Shown: one piece after another, positions 7,545 to 8,863 of the stretch
Layout: each line of letters opens with the position of its first letter
How positions within the stretch are numbered: the first letter of the stretch is position 1
Assembly (NCBI GenBank): GCA_022704585.1
Contig: JAKJGD010000051.1
Coordinates: 1 to 8,863 of the forward strand
Length of the DNA stretch: 8,863 bases
Origin: Spirochaetota bacterium
GTDB lineage: Bacteria > Spirochaetota > UBA4802 > UBA5550
Direction: 5' to 3'
Position numbers and translations under genes: made by a program
Notes under the pieces: generated by a model
The model's input: the letters and a program-made list of their open reading frames with translations, nothing else
Databases searched by the model: none
Told to the model about the DNA's origin: nothing

Positions 7545-7551
7545 AAAGGAG
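7545..7551 (+). promoter_or_regulatory. Ribosome binding site fixing the start of the receiver gene
   Basis: AAAGGAG lies 7 bases before the ATG at 7559. The frame is open far upstream, overlapping hoxW, and an in-frame ATG exists at 7529, but only 7559 has a well-placed ribosome binding site and gives a protein starting directly at the receiver fold. Confidence 0.75.
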
Positions 7552-7558
7552 TTATCCG

Positions 7559-7936
7559 ATGGCAGACAAGAAGAAAATACTGGTAATCGACGACGATGTA
7601 GATATTACCGATTCCATCAAAGCGATCCTCGTAGGGAACGGGTTTGATGCTTTCACCGCGAGCGACGGGAAAAGCGGCCTGGAGGCCGTCGATACGGTAA
7701 AACCCGACCTGGTCCTCTGCGACATGATGATGGAGCAGGTTGACGCCGGGTCTAGGGTTGCCCATGAAATCAGGAAGAAAGACAGAAAACTGCCTGTTTA
7801 CCTTCTCAGCAGCATCGGTGCGGCAACGGCGCAGAACGTGGAGCTTGACAAACTCGGCTTTAACGGGGTATTCCAGAAACCGATATCGCCGGACCATATG
7901 ATCAAGACAATAAAAAAAGCGCTGCACATGGCTTAA
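7559..7936 (+). CDS. Stand-alone CheY-like response regulator receiver
   Basis: A 125-aa protein consisting only of a receiver domain, with no DNA-binding or enzymatic output. All phosphoacceptor residues are present: acidic pocket D11-D12-D13 (LVIDDDVD), phospho-aspartate D55 (LVLCDMMM), the Ser/Thr position S84/S85 (LLSSIG) and K107 (FQKPIS). It would be phosphorylated by a histidine kinase, or relay phosphate, and act by protein-protein contact. No kinase gene is visible in the window. It lies 89 bases after hoxW on the same strand with no strong terminator between, and the strong terminator follows it, so it may be the last gene of the hox transcript. A separate promoter in the gap cannot be excluded (it contains AT-rich TATTTATATGCTATTAT). 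A link to hydrogenase control is inferred from position only. Confidence 0.9.
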   Translation: MADKKKILVIDDDVDITDSIKAILVGNGFDAFTASDGKSGLEAVDTVKPDLVLCDMMMEQVDAGSRVAHEIRKKDRKLPVYLLSSIGAATAQNVELDKLGFNGVFQKPISPDHMIKTIKKALHMA

Positions 7937-7965
7937 TATCACGCACAATCATAACCATAGAGTAG

Positions 7966-8004
7966 AAAACAGCAAAACCGACCCCGGGCCGGTTTTGCTG
8001 TTTT
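7966..8004 (+). terminator. Strong intrinsic terminator after the receiver gene
   Basis: AAAACAGCAAAACCG (7966-7980) pairs perfectly with CGGTTTTGCTGTTTT (7990-8004), a 15-bp stem with a 9-base GC-rich loop. It starts 29 bases after the receiver stop codon. The right arm ends in TTTT and the left begins with AAAA, so it could work on both strands. It probably ends the hox-receiver transcript. Confidence 0.88.
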
Positions 8005-8181
8005 AACAAATCCATGGCTAGGGGTAAAATCATCAAACTGATTTCTTTAAAAGTCCTTGCGTGGAGTTTTTACCAGGGCATTTTGCACCTCTTGCGCTGC
8101 GTCGGCATTCGGACATCCTTTCCGGCACAGGCCGTATTATGATGTTAATCCGTAAAACCTAACGTTTTTTCCGGCAAACGC

Positions 8182-8251
8182 CTGTAAAAACACCGATACG
8201 TCCCTGTATCGCATGGTCCCGATTGCATCGGGACAGTTTTACAGAAAACTG
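8182..8251 (+). other. Candidate structured RNA/DNA element: three-way junction with an alternative hairpin
   Basis: Outer arms CTGTAAAA (8182-8189) and TTTTACAG (8237-8244) enclose two perfect hairpins: CGATAC-GTCCCT-GTATCG (8194-8211) and GTCCCGAT-TGC-ATCGGGAC (8216-8234). The right outer arm can alternatively join CAGTTTT (8234-8240), ACAG loop, AAAACTG (8245-8251), which would open the junction. The pairings are seen directly; that it is a folded RNA or a switch is inference. It does not match a riboswitch class I recognise. Confidence 0.35.
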
Positions 8252-8366
8252 CTTAATTTTCATTATTTTCTGGGTAATCCCGGTAAATTTGCTTATCTCT
8301 CATTATATGCGGTATTATTACCGGCACGCTCGCTATACGGCCATAATGCGGTACATGAGATAATAG

Positions 8367-8395
8367 TTGACAGGGACGTCAATTCTGTATTGAAT
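8367..8395 (+). promoter_or_regulatory. Candidate sigma-70 promoter for the membrane-protein gene
   Basis: TTGACA (8367-8372, consensus -35) is followed after 17 bases by TTGAAT (8390-8395, four of six matches to the -10 consensus). It would give a leader of roughly 130 bases before the start at 8533. The -35 also sits in a small inverted repeat, TTGAC-N6-GTCAA. Confidence 0.35.
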
Positions 8396-8466
8396 AATAT
8401 CCGGGCCTAGATACTTCGTGCCGGGCCCGGGATTAAATCGGAATAATACCCGTTCCAGCCTGGAGA

Positions 8467-8492
8467 GGCGCTCCCGCCAGTTAATGAGCGCC
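8467..8492 (+). promoter_or_regulatory. GC-rich hairpin in the leader of the downstream gene
   Basis: GGCGCTC (8467-8473) and GAGCGCC (8486-8492) form a perfect 7-bp stem with a 12-base loop, 40 bases upstream of the start codon at 8533. The left arm overlaps a smaller stem, GCCT-GGAG-AGGC (8458-8469), so the two exclude each other. No T tract follows, so it is not a standard terminator. Confidence 0.3.
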
Positions 8493-8532
8493 GCGGTGCA
8501 GGCTATGCGGCATTATGGCTCAGGGGTGGTCC

Positions 8533-8863
8533 ATGGGACAAAACATACTGCTATTAAACTCATTCTCAATCGGCTCCCTTATCGCGACAGTCTTTTTCAT
8601 CGTTACCGGGGCTTTCCTGTTTTCCATAAAGCAGAGATCGAGGGCCAGCTACCATCTTGGAATGGCGTTCATCTATCTGGCAATTTTCAATGTCGGATAC
8701 CTGGTCAGCTCGACCATTTACCACCCCCTTGCAGCGTTTCACCGCTGGCTGACCGTTGTAACGATCCTGCTCGCCGAAGTCCACGGTAACGCGGTTATGA
8801 TCTCCTTTCCGGACCTGACACATCCCCGCGTGCTGAAGTGGTGGCTCCGGATCGGCTACGGGG
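8533..8863 (+). CDS. Multi-pass membrane protein, N-terminal part (runs off the window)
   Basis: An open frame from ATG 8533 continues to the end of the window without a stop (110 complete codons). AGGGG at 8522-8526 is a fair ribosome binding site; another in-frame ATG at 8515 lacks one. Three hydrophobic segments are visible, at about residues 9-31, 40-63 and 72-93, separated by basic loops (SIKQRSR; LTHPRVLKWW), so the protein is an inner-membrane protein with at least three helices and probably more. I do not recognise the family firmly. The character resembles the multi-helix sensor modules that precede kinase, cyclase or phosphatase domains in bacterial signalling proteins, but any output domain lies outside the window. 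The gene is separated from the hox operon by a terminator and is probably an independent unit. Confidence 0.75.
   Translation, partial: MGQNILLLNSFSIGSLIATVFFIVTGAFLFSIKQRSRASYHLGMAFIYLAIFNVGYLVSSTIYHPLAAFHRWLTVVTILLAEVHGNAVMISFPDLTHPRVLKWWLRIGYG

Larger units (their letters stand above)
8005..8532. other. Gene-free region rich in inverted repeats
   Basis: About 530 bases without a convincing gene. A 65-codon frame from 8213 and a frame from 8418 lack ribosome binding sites and family features. Short inverted repeats are frequent: GGTAAAA (8023-8029) with TTTTACC (8068-8074); CGTTT (8163-8167) with AAACG (8176-8180); CCGGTAA (8280-8286) with TTACCGG (8318-8324), whose right arm can instead pair locally with CGGTA (8310-8314); TTGAC (8367-8371) with GTCAA (8378-8382). 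Similar pieces recur, for example ATGCGGTA at 8307-8314 and 8346-8353. The stretch may encode a structured RNA, a long leader of the downstream gene, or the remains of a repeat element. Confidence 0.5.

Noticed and set aside
8157..8251. Possible integron attC site, since ACCTAAC at 8157-8163 fits the RYYYAAC box near a folded element
   Set aside because: No matching GTTRRRY box downstream and no integrase or cassette-like gene layout in the window.
8213..8410. 65-codon open frame in the intergenic region
   Set aside because: No ribosome binding site, no recognisable motif, and it starts inside a perfect hairpin; the inverted-repeat structure explains the sequence better.
8005..8532. CRISPR array or tRNA gene in the intergenic region
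   Set aside because: No regularly spaced identical repeats and no cloverleaf with a T-loop (GTTCRANNC) were found.
8418..8789. 123-codon + strand frame overlapping the end of the window
   Set aside because: It overlaps the frame from 8533, which has hydrophobic helices and a ribosome binding site; its own product is low-complexity and lacks any family feature.

Overview
The window is a high-GC bacterial segment built around a complete NAD-linked [NiFe]-hydrogenase operon of the bidirectional, cytosolic Hox type (group 3d). All recognised genes lie on the + strand. The gene set suggests an anaerobe or facultative anaerobe that exchanges electrons between H2 and NAD(H). The sequence does not fix the organism. 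Hydrogenase subunits and maturation genes move horizontally, and the partial membrane protein at the right edge only hints at a signalling-rich lineage (a spirochaete is possible, but this is a weak guess).

Layout. At 2-1949 is the 3' part of hypF, whose product makes the cyanide ligands of the [NiFe] site. Its reading frame is broken near 1535-1538, where about 17-20 bases appear to be missing relative to the family, so it is a pseudogene or carries a sequencing/assembly error. At 1950-2440 is a non-coding spacer. It starts GC-rich, with two direct copies of an 11-base GCTCTGACCCC motif, and becomes strikingly AT-rich from about 2100 up to the hydrogenase operon.

At 2441-7469 is the operon hoxF-hoxU-hoxY-hoxH-hoxW. 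HoxF and HoxU form the NADH-oxidising/NAD-reducing diaphorase (FMN plus Fe-S chain). HoxY and HoxH form the hydrogenase module (one proximal [4Fe-4S] and the Ni-Fe site). HoxW is the protease that trims the HoxH C-terminus after nickel insertion. Intergenic gaps are about 1-16 bases, so these genes are almost certainly co-transcribed. At 7559-7936 is a stand-alone CheY-like receiver, followed by a very strong 15-bp-stem terminator (7966-8004) that probably closes the transcript.

At 8005-8532 is a second gene-free stretch, rich in inverted repeats. It includes a compact three-way-junction-like structure with an apparent alternative fold (8182-8251), a candidate sigma-70 promoter (8367-8395) and a GC-rich leader hairpin (8467-8492). 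These lie upstream of a multi-pass membrane protein that starts at 8533 and runs off the window.

The core machinery is well known. The features most worth a second look are the hypF lesion, the total loss of Fe-S ligands in the N-terminal domain of HoxF, the hydrogenase-linked receiver, and the structured non-coding region at 8160-8500.
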